Source of the DNA: Halichoerus grypus
Taxonomy: Eukaryota; Chordata; Mammalia; Carnivora; Phocidae
DNA: 64,000 bases
Assembly: GCF_964656455.1 (NCBI RefSeq)
Contig: NC_135712.1
Coordinates: 70,623,239 to 70,687,238 of the forward strand
Direction of reading: 5' to 3'
Shown: one piece after another, positions 10,577-21,288 of the stretch
How positions within the stretch are numbered: position 1 is the first letter of the stretch
How the letters are laid out: the number at the start of each line of letters is the position of its first letter
Program-made: the position numbers and the translations under genes
Notes under the pieces: model-generated
Database searches by the model: none
What the model was told of the DNA's origin: nothing
The model's input: the letters and a program-made list of their open reading frames with translations, nothing else

Positions 10577-10951
10577 AGTAAGTTATAATCCACTTGTTTT
10601 GGCTTTATCCAAGAATTCCCTAAAAACCATTGTTATTTTAGGGGGAAGATTTTGTTTTTAAATCACATTGCTCCCATTCCTCTGTGAATTCAAATAGGTT
10701 TTAGAGAAGAAGAAAAAAACAAGATACCTACCTTGCCAGTACAATTTGAGGGATTTTGAAAAAGACAAAATGATCTCCCCTGCCATCCTGAAACTACACC
10801 ATGAAAACTTTATTACTTTTCACCATTACCTATCTAAATACCCATTAGAGAGCAGTGCATTAAAGAGGGTATCAGTCACTCACACTGCAATGTCAGCTGC
10901 TTTCTTCCTAATTTTGGCTGAGGACACTAAGACAGTGATTATCAAATCTTA

Positions 10952-11134
10952 TTTTTTTTAAAAGATTTTATTTATTTATTTGAGAGAGAGAGAGCACAAG
11001 AGGGGGAAGGGTCAGAGGAAGAAGCAGACTCCCTGCTAAGCAGGGAGCCCGATGTGGGACTCGATCCCGGGACTCCAGGATCATGACCTGAGCCGAAGGC
11101 AGTTGCTTAACCAACTGAGCCACCCAGGCGCCCC
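10952..11134 (-). repeat. Carnivore SINE
   Basis: AAAGATTTTATTTATTTATT at the left, GCCACCCAGGCGCCCC at the right. TSD AAATCTTATTTTTTTT. Confidence 0.95.
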
Positions 11135-11150
11135 AAATCTTATTTTTTTT

Positions 11151-11800
11151 TTTAACAAGACAAACTTTCCCCAAATAGCCTTTGCAATCTCAAATTGAGA
11201 TTAAATTAATTAAACTGATCCAGAAGATTGAACGAGGAGTTAATTTATTTTTAGTTACATCACTTGATATGCATTCTAAAGTATTTAGGGGGAAGTATGC
11301 TGATGACTGCAATCTATTTCTAAATGCGTCAAAAACTAAGATGGATTGAAGGCTGGGATAGAGGGATAGGTAGAGGTTGTGTGAAAAAAGCAAGTGTAGT
11401 GAAATGTTCAGAGTAGAAGCTAGGTGGTGGGTATACCAGCAATCCCTGTCAAATTCTTTCAACTTTGCTGTATGTTTAAAATGTTCATAATAAAATATTG
11501 GGAGGAAAGTTAAATTACTAACATTTTCCTTTTCATGAACATAAAAATCAAATAATAAAAAAAAATTCTGTAAGAGCTATAACTTTCTATACTATATTAT
11601 ATGGATCATTGCTCAACTGAACTCTTAGGATGTGATGAGAAGATGACACATGCATTGGGCCTTGTAGGATGAATAGGAGTTTGGCAGCTGGAGAAGACCA
11701 GAAAAAGGGCATTTCCCACAGAGGAACCAGTGTGTGAAAATACATGATTTAGTCATGGATAGCAAATATCCGGGGGTGGCTGGCGCTTGTGGTATTGAGG
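11151..11800. other. Intron sequence, no gene seen
   Basis: AT-rich. The piece near 11440-11500 (AATTCTTTCAACTTTGCTGT, AAAATGTTCATAATAAAATATTG) resembles an old L1 3' end, weakly. Confidence 0.4.
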
Positions 11801-11804
11801 TTGA

Positions 11805-12005
11805 GTTTTGCTGGATTCAGACTAGGTTTCAGTTGCAGCTCTGACATTCTCTGGCTCCGCAGCCTACACCTTTGTGAGCCTCAATTTACCATGTATGAAA
11901 TGGAGATAACATTCACCTGCTAGGATGTTGTGAGGATCGTTATATGCAAAGCCCCTGGCACAGCATTTATCCCAAGGTGAGCACTCAATAAACATTAGCT
12001 GTTGC
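11805..12005 (+). repeat. MIR
   Basis: Head near CAGTTGCAGCTCTGAC, middle GAGCCTCAATTTACC, core ATGAAATGGAGATAA, and tail CCTGGCACAGCATTTATCC with CACTCAATAAACATTAGCT. Confidence 0.75.
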
Positions 12006-13454
12006 AACTGAGAGCCTGGGAAGCAAGTTGGGAGCTTGATTCCTACCCCACTGAGCTGGGCAGTCCTCCGGAATCTGTATCGTGTCATTCCTCAGTCGGG
12101 CTCTTTCTGAAGGGAACCAAGGTTGGAGGGGCGGCGGTAATGTATTTCCACTCTGGGCCATAAGCCTTGGTTCTCACCTATAACCCCTTTCCTGCCCATA
12201 GTCTCCCACAGACTCTGGGTGGTCTCTCCTCCTCTGAACGTCCCCAGGTCCACACTCCGCAGCTCAGACGGATGGGAGAAGGTAATGCCGCTCCTGTCTT
12301 ATTTATTTCAATGCCAGCTCCCTGTTTACATGGAGGAAATCTGCCTTCCGTTTAATTCTGACACTACCTTGTCTTACTAATCAAGTCCACACGTTTCGTT
12401 ATCTTGACAACGTTTTTCACACACATTCTCTCATTCAGTCTTGACATGACCCTGTGAGATCAGCAAGGCACTGATGGCCTTATTGTCACCCACGGCCACA
12501 TTGGAGTGTGAGAGAAAGCAAACTTGTGATATTGAAAGGAAATGACAGGTTTGAAACTAATGCATCGTTGCTTGGGTGCCTGTCCACAGAGATTATGTGG
12601 GTCTCTCCTAAACAAAGGTGACAACACGTTCCCACCACCAGCCCTGTAAGAGCAAGGTGTTGTCACCCCACTGGGAGCACATTTGCGTTTTTAAACCTGT
12701 GGCCGTGGAACAGGACAGAGTGAACTGACCTCCGTTCATTCTAAAGGGCTGACCCTGACCACGTAGGGAAGCCGGCTGACTCCTTTGTAGCCCTGAGGAG
12801 ACAAAGTCCGGCAGGGTAGTGTTTAAGCAGCATGCCACACACTGGCTGCCCGGAGTTGTCGTAGGAAGAGCCCAAGAGAAGAAAATCTGCTATGGCCTTC
12901 AGCCTCCCTCCAGGCGCGCGCAGAACCTCGGCCACTCCCAGATGAAGCCTCTTCTCCCAAGCTCAGGTGGCATCGGGCTGATCAGGTGTGCGAGGCTGGG
13001 GTGGGAACCAGACATCTGTATTTTAAACCAGTGCTTGGGAACCATGGCCCCACCTTCCCTGTGGCACTTTGTCCATATCATCTCATCTCTGACCTGAGTG
13101 GTCTCACCTCCAAAATACTGGGGGGTAGTCCCTTCAGAAATGCTACAGTTCTCCAGAAAAAAATGGTCAGGTACTAAATTTGAATGAACATGCATGTGCC
13201 AGAAGAGTCATGTGCAACAGATGTGTCCTTTCTCACATACCTTCTTAGGGCCACACGTCCAAGGAGCATTCCAATAAATTCAAATGGTACAACTCCTCGC
13301 TTATTTGTGCAGGCTGAGAGTAGGATCCAAGTCCTAGAAGCAAGTAGGAAGGGTGAGCTCCCACCCAGGGTATGGTTAAGCACGGGCAAGTCGATAACCT
13401 GCCAAGGATGACGCTGTAAATATGACAAAGACTATTTTTTGAACTCTCTTTGAA
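12006..13454. other. Intron sequence, no gene seen
   Basis: No recognisable gene. 12412-12510 (CATTCTCTCATTCAGTCTTG ... GACCCTGTGAGATC) may be a minus-strand MIR piece, and 13000-13040 (CATCTGTATTTTAAACCAGT) a MER5-like piece. Both are weak. Confidence 0.4.
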
Positions 13455-13459
13455 AACTT

Positions 13460-13590
13460 GCCTTACAACACAGGCATTATGATTCCTGTTTTCCTGGGGA
13501 GGAGATCGAGGCCAAGAAGTTGAATGACGTACTCAAGGTCAAGCCAGGCTTTGAACCTGTTCCATCTGTCCCCTTAGCCTGCGCCATTCC
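13460..13590 (-). repeat. MIR
   Basis: Reverse-complement MIR pattern: GGAGGAGATCGAGGCCAAGA, TCAAGGTCAAGCCAGGC, TTTGAACCTGTTCCATC. Confidence 0.6.
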
Positions 13591-13879
13591 TTCACCCTTC
13601 CCACCACCTTCCCAGAAGCTGGACTGAGAACATGCATCTAAATCTAAATCCCCTGGACCCTGAAAATGAAAAATAATGTCTATAAAACAGCTTACTTTAG
13701 TTATTAGTCAATGATATTTTTTTCTTCCATTAACTCCAAATATGATAGTTTTAAGCACACTCGCAATAATTTCAATTCTAAGTACCTATAAGAAATTCTC
13801 TATTTTAGTGATATTTATTAGGTTCTGATTATAACATATTTTAATAATAGATTGATTCCATTCTTTTAAAACTTGTCTT

Positions 13880-14042
13880 TTTTTAAAATTTTATTTATTT
13901 ATTTGAGAGAGAGAGAGCACAAGCAAGGAGAGGGGCAGAGGGAGAAGGAGAAGCTGAGCAGGGAGCCTGACATGGGGCTCAATCCCAGGACCCCAGGATC
14001 ATGACCTGAGACATGTAATGGACTGAGCCACCCAGGTGCCCC
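13880..14042 (-). repeat. Carnivore SINE
   Basis: Head at the right (GCCACCCAGGTGCCCC). TSD AAACTTGTCTT on both sides. Confidence 0.92.
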
Positions 14043-14539
14043 CAAACTTGTCTTAATATAGTAATTGAAGTTGATTATTGGAAAATTAGAAAACACAAAG
14101 AAGCAAAAATACAGATAGGAAAAAGCAAATTATCAGGTGCAATTCTCCCCACTGTTGAGATTCAGATGTGTGCCTTTTCAACTATTTTCCATACACATGC
14201 AGGTGAATGCATATTCCTTTAGCAAACTTGGGATTATACTATACATTCTATTTTACATCTTCCTTTTTTCTTAATATTTTATTATGAACATCTTTCCATA
14301 TCGCTAAATATATTGCCACTGAAGAATTTTTAATTGCAGCACAGTATTCCCATCATATGGTTGTAGCATAACATATGCAGCCAATTCTTTCTTTGTTGGA
14401 CTTGTAGATGGTTTCCACTTTTAAAAATTATTATTACTAATATGGCACTGAATATCTCTGTAAAAATATTTTTACATACATTATAATTCCTTTGGATAAA
14501 CCCCTAGGAGTGGAATTATTGAATCAAAAATAATCTACA

Positions 14540-14727
14540 GGGGCGCCTAGGTGGCTCAGTCGTTAAGCGTCTGCCTTCAGCTCAGGTCATGATCCCAGGG
14601 TCCTGGGATCGAGCCCCATATCGGGCTTCCTGATCAGCAGAGAGTCTGCTTCTCCCTCTGCCTGCCGCTCCCACTGCTCATGTGCTCAATCTCTCTATCA
14701 AATAAATAAATAAAATCTAAAAAAAAA
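14540..14727 (+). repeat. Carnivore SINE
   Basis: GGGGCGCCTAGGTGGCTCAG head and AAATAAATAAATAAAATCT tail. TSD AATAATCTAC / AGTAATCTAC. Confidence 0.93.
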
Positions 14728-14902
14728 AGTAATCTACATTTTCAATGTCTTTGATAAATTTTGTAAAATTGTCCTTCAGAAAAAGTGTGCCAATTTTCTC
14801 TCCCATCTTCAGGGTATAAGAGAGTTCTGGAGGCAAAGGGTCCTCAAAAGCCATTGTGTTGCCTATGTTTTAACAAGTTCATTAGTAAGAGAGAAAGCCA
14901 GG

Positions 14903-15087
14903 GCACCTGGGTAGCTCAGCTGGTTAAGCAGCTGCTTTCAGCTCAGGTCATGATCCCAGTCCTGGGATAGAGTTCCGCATCGGGCTCCTTGCTTAGTGGG
15001 GAGACTGCTTCTCCCTCTGCCCCTCCACCTGCTTGCACTCTCTCTCTCTCAAATACATAAATAAAATCTTTTAAAATTTAAAAAAAA
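14903..15087 (+). repeat. Carnivore SINE
   Basis: GGGCACCTGGGTAGCTCAGC head and AAATACATAAATAAAATC tail. TSD AGAGAGAAAGCCAG. Confidence 0.93.
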
Positions 15088-15186
15088 GAGAGAGAGAAAG
15101 CCAGAGAAGCAAATTATGAGGTCTGAATTCACACATCAAAATTCTAAATGCCGTTAACCCAATCCTCGGTATGCAAGTTCCTTTTA

Positions 15187-15384
15187 TTTTTTTAAATTTT
15201 TAAATTTTTAAAATTTATTTATTTGAGAGAGAATGCAAGTAGGGAGGAGCGGAAGAGGGAGAGGGAGAAGCAGACTCCCCACTGAGCAGGGAAGCCAGAC
15301 TGAAGCTGAGGTTGATCCCAGGACCCCAGGAACATGACCTGAGCCAAAGGAAAACACTCAATCGACTGAGCCACCCGGGCATCC
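15187..15384 (-). repeat. Carnivore SINE
   Basis: Right end GCCACCCGGGCATCCC. TSD TGCAAGTTC(C/T)TTTT. Confidence 0.92.
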
Positions 15385-15480
15385 CTGCAAGTTCTTTTTA
15401 GACGTTTCTGCGGTGTGAACATTGATCCTTTACAAAATATAGGAATGTACTGATTCAACCAAAGATTACAACTGGTTCTT

Positions 15481-15681
15481 TTTTTTTTTTTTTTTAAGAT
15501 TTTATTCATCTATTTGAGAGAGAGAGTGAGCGAGCGAGAGAGAGCACAAGCAGGGGGGTGGAGGAGAAGAGGGAGAGGGAGAAGCAGGCTTCCCACTGAG
15601 CAGGGAGGCCAATGCGGGGCTCGATCCCAGGACCCCGAGCCGAAGGCAGACACTTAACCGACTGAGCCACCCAGGTGCCCC
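15481..15681 (-). repeat. Carnivore SINE
   Basis: Long T run then AAGATTTTATTCATC; right end GCCACCCAGGTGCCCC. Exact TSD ACAACTGGTTCTTT. Confidence 0.95.
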
Positions 15682-15779
15682 TACAACTGGTTCTTTACTT
15701 TTATAACTATTCTTCATTTTCTTTCACATATAATACCAAAATCATATTTAAAATATCTTTGGAATTAGTACACGTTTTG

Positions 15780-16320
15780 GACATTTATCCAAAGAAGATG
15801 TAGAAATAAGTCAATAAACTCATGTAAATGCTCAACATTGGTTAGACATTGGGGAAATGCAAATCAAAATCACAAAGAGATAGCACTTCACACCTGCTAG
15901 GATGGCTGGAATAAAAATGACAGGAAATAACCAGTGTTGATGAGGATGAGGAGAAATTGAAACCCTCATACACTGCCGGTGAGAATGTAAAATGGTGCAG
16001 AAACTGGAAAACAGTCTGGCAGTTCTTCAAAATCAAACAGAATGACGGTATGTCCCAGCAATTTCATTCCCAGGGTCTATACTCAAGAGAATTGAAAACA
16101 TGGCCAGAATAAGCAAATCCATAGAAATGGAAAGGAGATTAGTGGTTGCCAAGGGATGGGGGAAGTGACTACTAGTGGGTATAGGGCCTCATTTTGGGGT
16201 GATGCAGATGTTCTGGAATTAGACTGTGGCGATGGCTGCACAACTTTGTGAATATACTAAAAACCACTGAATTGTATACTTTAAAAGGGTGAATTATATG
16301 GTATGTGAATTATGTCTAGA
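15780..16320 (+). repeat. L1 3' fragment
   Basis: GGGGAAATGCAAATCAAAAT, CTTCACACCTGCTAGGATGG, TGTTGATGAGGATGAGGAGA and a 3' end CACTGAATTGTATACTTTAA with GTGAATTATGTCT. The next SINE is inserted at its end. Confidence 0.88.
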
Positions 16321-16325
16321 TGTTT

Positions 16326-16539
16326 ATTTTTTATTTTTTTATTTTTTTAAAATTTTATTTATCTATTTGACAGAGAGAGAGAGACAGCAAGAGAGGGAAC
16401 ACAAGCAGGGGGAGTGGGAGAGGGAGAAGCAGGCCTCCCATGGAGCAGGGAGCCCGATGCGGGGCTCGATCCCAGGACCCTGAGATCATGACCTGAGCCG
16501 AAGGCAGACGCTTAACCATCTAAGCCACCCAGGCGCCCC
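16326..16539 (-). repeat. Carnivore SINE
   Basis: Right end GCCACCCAGGCGCCCC. Flanks TATGTCTAGATG and TATGTCTCCAT form an imperfect TSD. Confidence 0.93.
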
Positions 16540-16704
16540 TATGTCTCCATTTTTAAAGTATACCTTGTAGCTTATTTGTAGGAAAAGAGAGCACAAAGTG
16601 TTTTTAAATTTTTTTAGACATTTTTCTTAGATTTCATAGCTACTTATCAAAGTAATCCTAAACTCACTATTCAAAAGTTGAATAGTTTTTATCTTGAATC
16701 TATA

Positions 16705-16706
16705 TT

Positions 16707-16748
<42 letters not shown>
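16705..16748 (+). repeat. (TTTC)n microsatellite
   Basis: About 11 uninterrupted TTTC units. Confidence 0.95.
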
Positions 16749-16749
<1 letters not shown>

Positions 16750-17059
16750 GGCCTCGATCAGAAGGACTTGGGCCCCCCTCATCTTGAATTTAAAGTTTGA
16801 GCTAAAATGTTATTCTTGCTTTCCTTTTTCTCCCTTCTTTCCTTTTCCAGACTACATTTTAAGCAGTAAATATATCTTGCTAAACCATTTGCTTGGTGTC
16901 AGTACAACTTCTCCAAGAAAAATCTTGCAAATCAAGTTAGTTTTATGTGCAGATTCTCATAAAACAGAGATGATGTCTACAATTATCTAACATGATGATT
17001 TGTCAGTACCCAAAATAAGTCAATTTTCCTGCTACAAGAATCTAATTAGTTTTAGAGTA

Positions 17060-17241
17060 CACTTTTTTTTTTTTTTTTTTAGGGAGGGAGTGGGGGTGGT
17101 GGGCAGGGCAGTGAGAATCTTAGGCAGGCTCCACATCCAGCACAGAGCACCATGTGGGGCTCGATCTCACAACCCTGAGATCATGACCTGAGCCAAAATC
17201 AAGAGTTGAACACTTAACCGACTGAGCCACCCAGGCACCCC
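17060..17241 (-). repeat. Carnivore SINE (older type)
   Basis: Right end GCCACCCAGGCACCCC, with CAACCCTGAGATCATGACC in the middle. The CT-rich part is short. Confidence 0.88.
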
Positions 17242-17403
17242 TAAAAAGTGTTAATTTTTTGTAACTTTTAATTTTGAGACCATTTTGAACTTACAGAAAA
17301 ATTGCAAAAATAACAAAGAATTCTCATAAATTCTTCACCTCCATTCACCATTTTGTCATGTTTGGTTTCTCTCTTTCTCTATTTATTTATTTAAAAAAAA
17401 TAT

Positions 17404-17498
17404 ATATGGGGGTGCCTGGCTGACTCCGTCGGTAGAGCCCACGACCCCTAATCTCAGGGTCATGAGTTCAAGCCCCACACTGGGTATGGAGCCTACTT

Positions 17499-17500
<2 letters not shown>
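17404..17500 (+). repeat. Carnivore SINE, short old type
   Basis: GGGGTGCCTGGCTGACTCCG head, GGTCATGAGTTCAAGCCCCA B-box region and TGGAGCCTACTTAAAA end. There is no CT-rich segment, and a (CA)n tract follows it. Confidence 0.88.

Positions 17501-17544
<44 letters not shown>
17501..17544 (+). repeat. (AC)n microsatellite
   Basis: About 22 AC units grown from the tail of the SINE before it. Confidence 0.95.
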
Positions 17545-17547
<3 letters not shown>

Positions 17548-17583
17548 ATTTTTTTCCTGAATGATTTGAGAATAATGTTGCAG

Positions 17584-17762
17584 GGCGCCTGGGTGGCTCA
17601 GTTGGTTAAGCGACTACCTTCAGCTTGGGTCATGATCCCGGAGTCTGGGGATCGAGTCCCGCATCGGGCTCCCAGCTCAGCAGGGAGTCTGCTCCTCCCT
17701 CTGACCCTACCCCCTCTTGTGCTCGCTCTCTCACTCTCTCTCTCAAATTAAAAAAAAAAAAA
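17584..17762 (+). repeat. Carnivore SINE
   Basis: GGCGCCTGGGTGGCTCAGTT head. Exact 17-bp TSD TGAGAATAATGTTGCAG at 17567-17583 and 17763-17779, so a fairly young insertion. Confidence 0.96.
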
Positions 17763-17895
17763 TGAGAATAATGTTGCAGACATGCCCCTTTACCTCCAAA
17801 TAATTCAGTGTATATTTTCTAAGAACAAGGATAGTCTCTTACATAGATGTAGTACAATGATCAAAATCTAGACGTTTAACATTGATATAATATTG

Positions 17896-18039
17896 TTTTT
17901 TGTTGTGGTTGTTGTTTTTAAGTAGGCTCCACTCCAGGCATGGAGCCAAATTCGGGGCTTGAACTCATGACCCTGAGATCAAGACCTGAGTTGAGATCAA
18001 GAGTCAGACACTTGACTGACTAAGCCACCCAAGCACCCC
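17896..18039 (-). repeat. Carnivore SINE, short old type
   Basis: AAGTAGGCTCCACTCCAGGC at the left and GCCACCCAAGCACCCC at the right, no CT-rich part. TSD about GATATAATATTG / TATATAATACTG. Confidence 0.9.
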
Positions 18040-18390
18040 TATATAATACTGTTATTTCATCCATGGTTTGTATTCAGATTTTGCCAAGTACCCCAGTAAG
18101 ACCCAGTAGTAACTTGACCATTTAGTTAAGGAGGTGTCTGCCAGTTTCTCCACCATAAAACTGCTATTTTGCCTTTATAAGTAATCTGTAGAGAGGTACT
18201 TTAAGACTAGATTAATACCTTGTTTCCCAATAAATTTTTGCTCTTTTGTTTTCCCATCCCTTGATCATTCTTGCCTGTAGGATACACTTTGAAAAATACA
18301 TTGCTAGATTCAGATTTCAGCCACTTTCTCTAATTTTCATAAACCTTGCATGCACTTTGTTGTCAATTTTGTCCTTTGTGTTTAAGCTTA

Positions 18391-18586
18391 TTTTTTTAAA
18401 GATTTTATTTATTTATTTGACAGAGAGAGACACAGCGGGAGAGGGAACACAAGCAGGGGGAGTGGGAGAGGGAGAAGCAGGCTTCCCGTTGAGCAGGGAG
18501 CCCGATGAGGGGCTCAATCCCAGGACCCTGGGATCATGACCTGAGCTGAAAGCAGACACTTAACAACTGAGCCACCCCCGCACCCC
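18391..18586 (-). repeat. Carnivore SINE
   Basis: Right end GCCACCCCCGCACCCC. TSD GTTTAAGCTTA. Confidence 0.93.
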
Positions 18587-18599
18587 TGAGTTTAAGCTT

Positions 18600-18981
18600 A
18601 TTAAAGAGCAAGTCTTATTTTAGTTAGCTCCTTTTCGTTGCCAACATGCAATAGTTGGGCCAGCCCTTGGGGGGTCGGGGGTGGAGATGCTATCATGAGA
18701 AAACATGGAGCTTGGAAATGGATCTGACCCTGCAGAGAACCATCAGGAACCCTAAAGGCAGCCTCAGAGCCCATTCTTGCCACCCAGCCTGCAGGGCCCA
18801 CCATATTGTCACTCTTCCTATTCCACCTTCTCTGATCTCTGCCCTCTGTTGACTGTTTTCATTCTTTTCTGTTCATATGTCTTGTAATCTAACTCATAGC
18901 TCCTGCTTCCTCATGGCAAGATCCCTCAAAAATTCAATTCTACCTTCTCTCTGTGCCTCTTAGCTCCAATTTCCACTGCTC
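18600..18981. other. Intron sequence, no gene or repeat recognised
   Basis: Only short open frames without recognisable products. Confidence 0.45.
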
Positions 18982-18992
18982 ATTACCTAATT

Positions 18993-19121
18993 TGGGGCAC
19001 CTGATTGGCTCAGTCAGTTAAGCGTCCAACTCTTGATTTTAGCTCAGGTCTTGATCTCAGGGTCATGAGTTCAAGCCCCGTGTTGGGCTCAACACTGGGC
19101 ATGGAGCCTACTTAAAAAAAA
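18993..19121 (+). repeat. Carnivore SINE, short old type
   Basis: GGGGCACCTGATTGGCTCAG head and GGCATGGAGCCTACTTAAAA end. Exact TSD ATTACCTAATT. Confidence 0.93.
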
Positions 19122-19132
19122 ATTACCTAATT

Positions 19133-19490
19133 CTCTCCCTTGTCTCTGCATTGGGATCATTCAGAGGGTGCTGGCTGCATGTAAGGATTGACCTCCTCTG
19201 GCCAGGTGCTCCCCCAAGATTCTATCAGCTTGATGGAGGTGGAGGTAGAGGTGGAGGTGGTGGGAAGGTCATATGTTTCCCCTGAGGGCTGCCTCTTAGA
19301 GGGACTGCAGGTGTGGTGGACAGAGCTATTGACCAACCTGGACAGTGGAAGTTATATTAGTGCATCAAGTCAGAACACGTGATCTAACACTCTGGTGCTC
19401 CTTTCAGATAGGAGAGAAGCTATCTGGAAGCTCTAGTTTGAATGTCAGATGCTAGAATTCTCAGGATATCTTTAAGGTTTATGTTAAAAT
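19133..19490. other. Intron sequence, no gene seen
   Basis: Contains a small imperfect GGAGGT/GGTAGA run near 19235-19262; otherwise unrecognised. Confidence 0.4.
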
Positions 19491-19498
19491 GCATTTTT

Positions 19499-19690
19499 AA
19501 AAAAGATTTTATTTATCCATTTAACAGAGAGAGACACAGTGAGAGCAGGAACACAAGCAGGGGGAGTGGGAGAGGGAGAAGCAGGCTTCCCACCGAGCAG
19601 GGAGCCTGATGCAGGGCTCGATCCCAGGACCCTGGGATCATGACCCGAGCCAAAGGCAGACGCTTAACAACTGAGCCACCCAGGCACCCT
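19499..19690 (-). repeat. Carnivore SINE
   Basis: AAAGATTTTATTTATCCATT left side, GCCACCCAGGCACCC right side. TSD ATGCATTTTTAA. Confidence 0.92.
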
Positions 19691-19829
19691 GTGTATATGC
19701 ATTTTTAACAAATGTTTACTGAGTATCCTTCTAAGGAGAATATTTGAAAAATGTTATGTTCCAAGAAATACTGGGACAACAAATTACCATTATTACCCCT
19801 CTTCTTTTAGGAACTCCAACATTTATCTC

Positions 19830-20665
19830 ATGTTCCTTGTTTATTTTTATTTTGAAAAATTTCAAAATTTACAGAAAAGTTAAAAGAAAGTATCATGCTA
19901 AATTTATCTTTTGGTAATATTTTGCTTTAATTTTCTCTCTCTCCCACACCTAGGCCATGTGAAAGTAGGTTACATAGGGGCGCCTGGGTGGCTTAGTCAT
20001 TGGGCGTCTGCCTTCGGCTCAGGTCATGGTCCCAGGGTCCTGGGATCGAGCCCCACATCGGGCTCCCTGCTCCGCGGGAAGCCTGCTTCTTCCTCTCCCA
20101 CTCCCCTTGCTTGTGTTCCCTCTCTCGCTGTGTCTCTCTCTGTCAAATAAATAAATAAAATCTTAAAAAAAAAAAAAAGTAGGTTACATAAATTGTAGAT
20201 ATTGTGAAACTTCACCCCTAGATACTTTAGCATGCATTTCCCAAGAATAAAGGCACTTTCCTACATAGCCAAAAAAAATCATTTTCATACCTAAGAAAAT
20301 TAGCAATAATCTGATAATATCATTTGTACATAATACTGTCTAAAAACACATCATTTGGTACACATGTAAATTTACCCCAGTTGTCTCAAATTTTTCTCAG
20401 AGATTTTTAAAACTCCAAAATCTACTCAAGGTACATGCATTGCACTTGGTTATTATGCTTCTTCTTCACCTGTAATCAGACCTCCCCTTTTCCCCTCCAC
20501 TGCCTTTCTTTGTGTTTCAAAACTTTGACTTCTTTGAAGAGCCCAAGCCAGTTGTCTCGTAGGACAATATACAGCCTGGATCCGTCTGATTGTTTCCTCA
20601 TGACTGGGTCCAGGGCAAACATTCTTGGCAAGGGTACTGCTCTGTGTTTCCCAAGGCGCCCCACC
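19830..20665. repeat. Old LINE-like repeat, copy 2, with a nested SINE
   Basis: Shares modules with the copy at 17250-18380 (AATTTACAGAAAAGTTAAAA). It also has the next modules of the same element: GGTACATGCATTGCACTTGG, TTGAAGAGCCCAAGCCAGTT, GTCTGATTGTTTCCTCATGA. The open frames on both strands here are accidental. Confidence 0.5.
19977..20175 (+). repeat. Carnivore SINE
   Basis: GGGGCGCCTGGGTGGCTTAG head, TGCTCCGCGGGAAGCCTGC and TCCCACTCCCCTTGCTTGTG middle, full tail. TSD AAGTAGGTTACATA. It looks young. Confidence 0.96.
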
Positions 20666-20669
20666 TGGA

Positions 20670-21075
20670 AGCTCAGAGTGTCAGGTGGTCTCACCACAGG
20701 AGATGCTAAGTTTGAACATTTGGTGAAGGCTAAAGTCATTCTAATTTTTTTGCTACGGATCAAAGAGATCAAAGCTGTTTGCCCGAGGCTTTCAAATACT
20801 TCTTGGTAGTAGGAATTATTTGAAATGGTCACAGACTGGGGTTTCTGTTCTTTATTATCTGTTCTCTGTGGTGTGTGACCAGCTGCCCTTGCCTTTCTCC
20901 CAGGATCCCAGGTGGGATTTGCTCTTTTATTTTTAAACAAAGGCAGATTCCCTTTCTGTGGAGACCTCTAGCTAGCACCTGTGCCTTTCGTGTTCACGGA
21001 TGTCAACCTCACACATTCACACCCTGCACTTACGCATTCTCTGCTTCTAGAGATTTCTTCCCCTCACACCAGTCT
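20670..21075. other. Intron sequence, no gene seen
   Basis: Short open frames only; no repeat recognised. Confidence 0.4.
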
Positions 21076-21086
21076 ATAAATATTTT

Positions 21087-21277
21087 TTTTTACAATTTTA
21101 ATTAATTAATTAATTATTCGTCAGAGAGAGAGGGAGAGAGAAAGCACAAGCAGGGGGAGCGGCAGGCAGAGGGAGAAGCAAGCTCCCGCTGAGCAGGGAG
21201 CCCAATGCGGGGCTCGATCCCAGGACCCTGGGATCATGACCTGAGCGGAAGGCAGCCGCTAGCCACCCAGGCGCCCC
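21087..21277 (-). repeat. Carnivore SINE
   Basis: Left side AATTAATTAATTAATTATTC, right side GCCACCCAGGCGCCCC. TSD TATAAATATTT. Confidence 0.94.
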
Positions 21278-21288
21278 TATAAATATTT

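Larger units (their letters stand above)
13591..14830 (-). repeat. Old L1-type relic interrupted by two SINEs (extent approximate)
   Basis: The order ATTGGGATTATACTATA-like, CATCTTTCCATATCGC, GATGGTTTCCACTTTT, CCTAGGAGTGGAATTATTG, then AAATTGTCCTTCAGAAAAAG is typical of antisense L1M sequence. The boundaries are uncertain, and its left end near 13700 is a guess. Confidence 0.5.
17250..18380. repeat. Old LINE-like repeat, copy 1, with nested SINEs
   Basis: Pieces between the SINEs read CTTACAGAAAAATTGCAAAA, GATAGTCTCTTACATAGATG, AACATTGATATAATATTG, GGTGTCTGCCAGTTTCTCCA and TAATACCTTGTTTCC. I recognise this order from an old, probably L1-related, mammalian repeat. Strand and family are not certain. 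A second copy starts near 19830. Confidence 0.5.

Noticed and set aside
17501..17544. Regular repeats as a CRISPR array
   Set aside because: Plain dinucleotide or tetranucleotide microsatellites with no spacers, in a vertebrate genome.
20435..20940. Open frames of 124 (+) and 154 (-) codons
   Set aside because: They lie in or next to an old repeat relic and show no recognisable protein.
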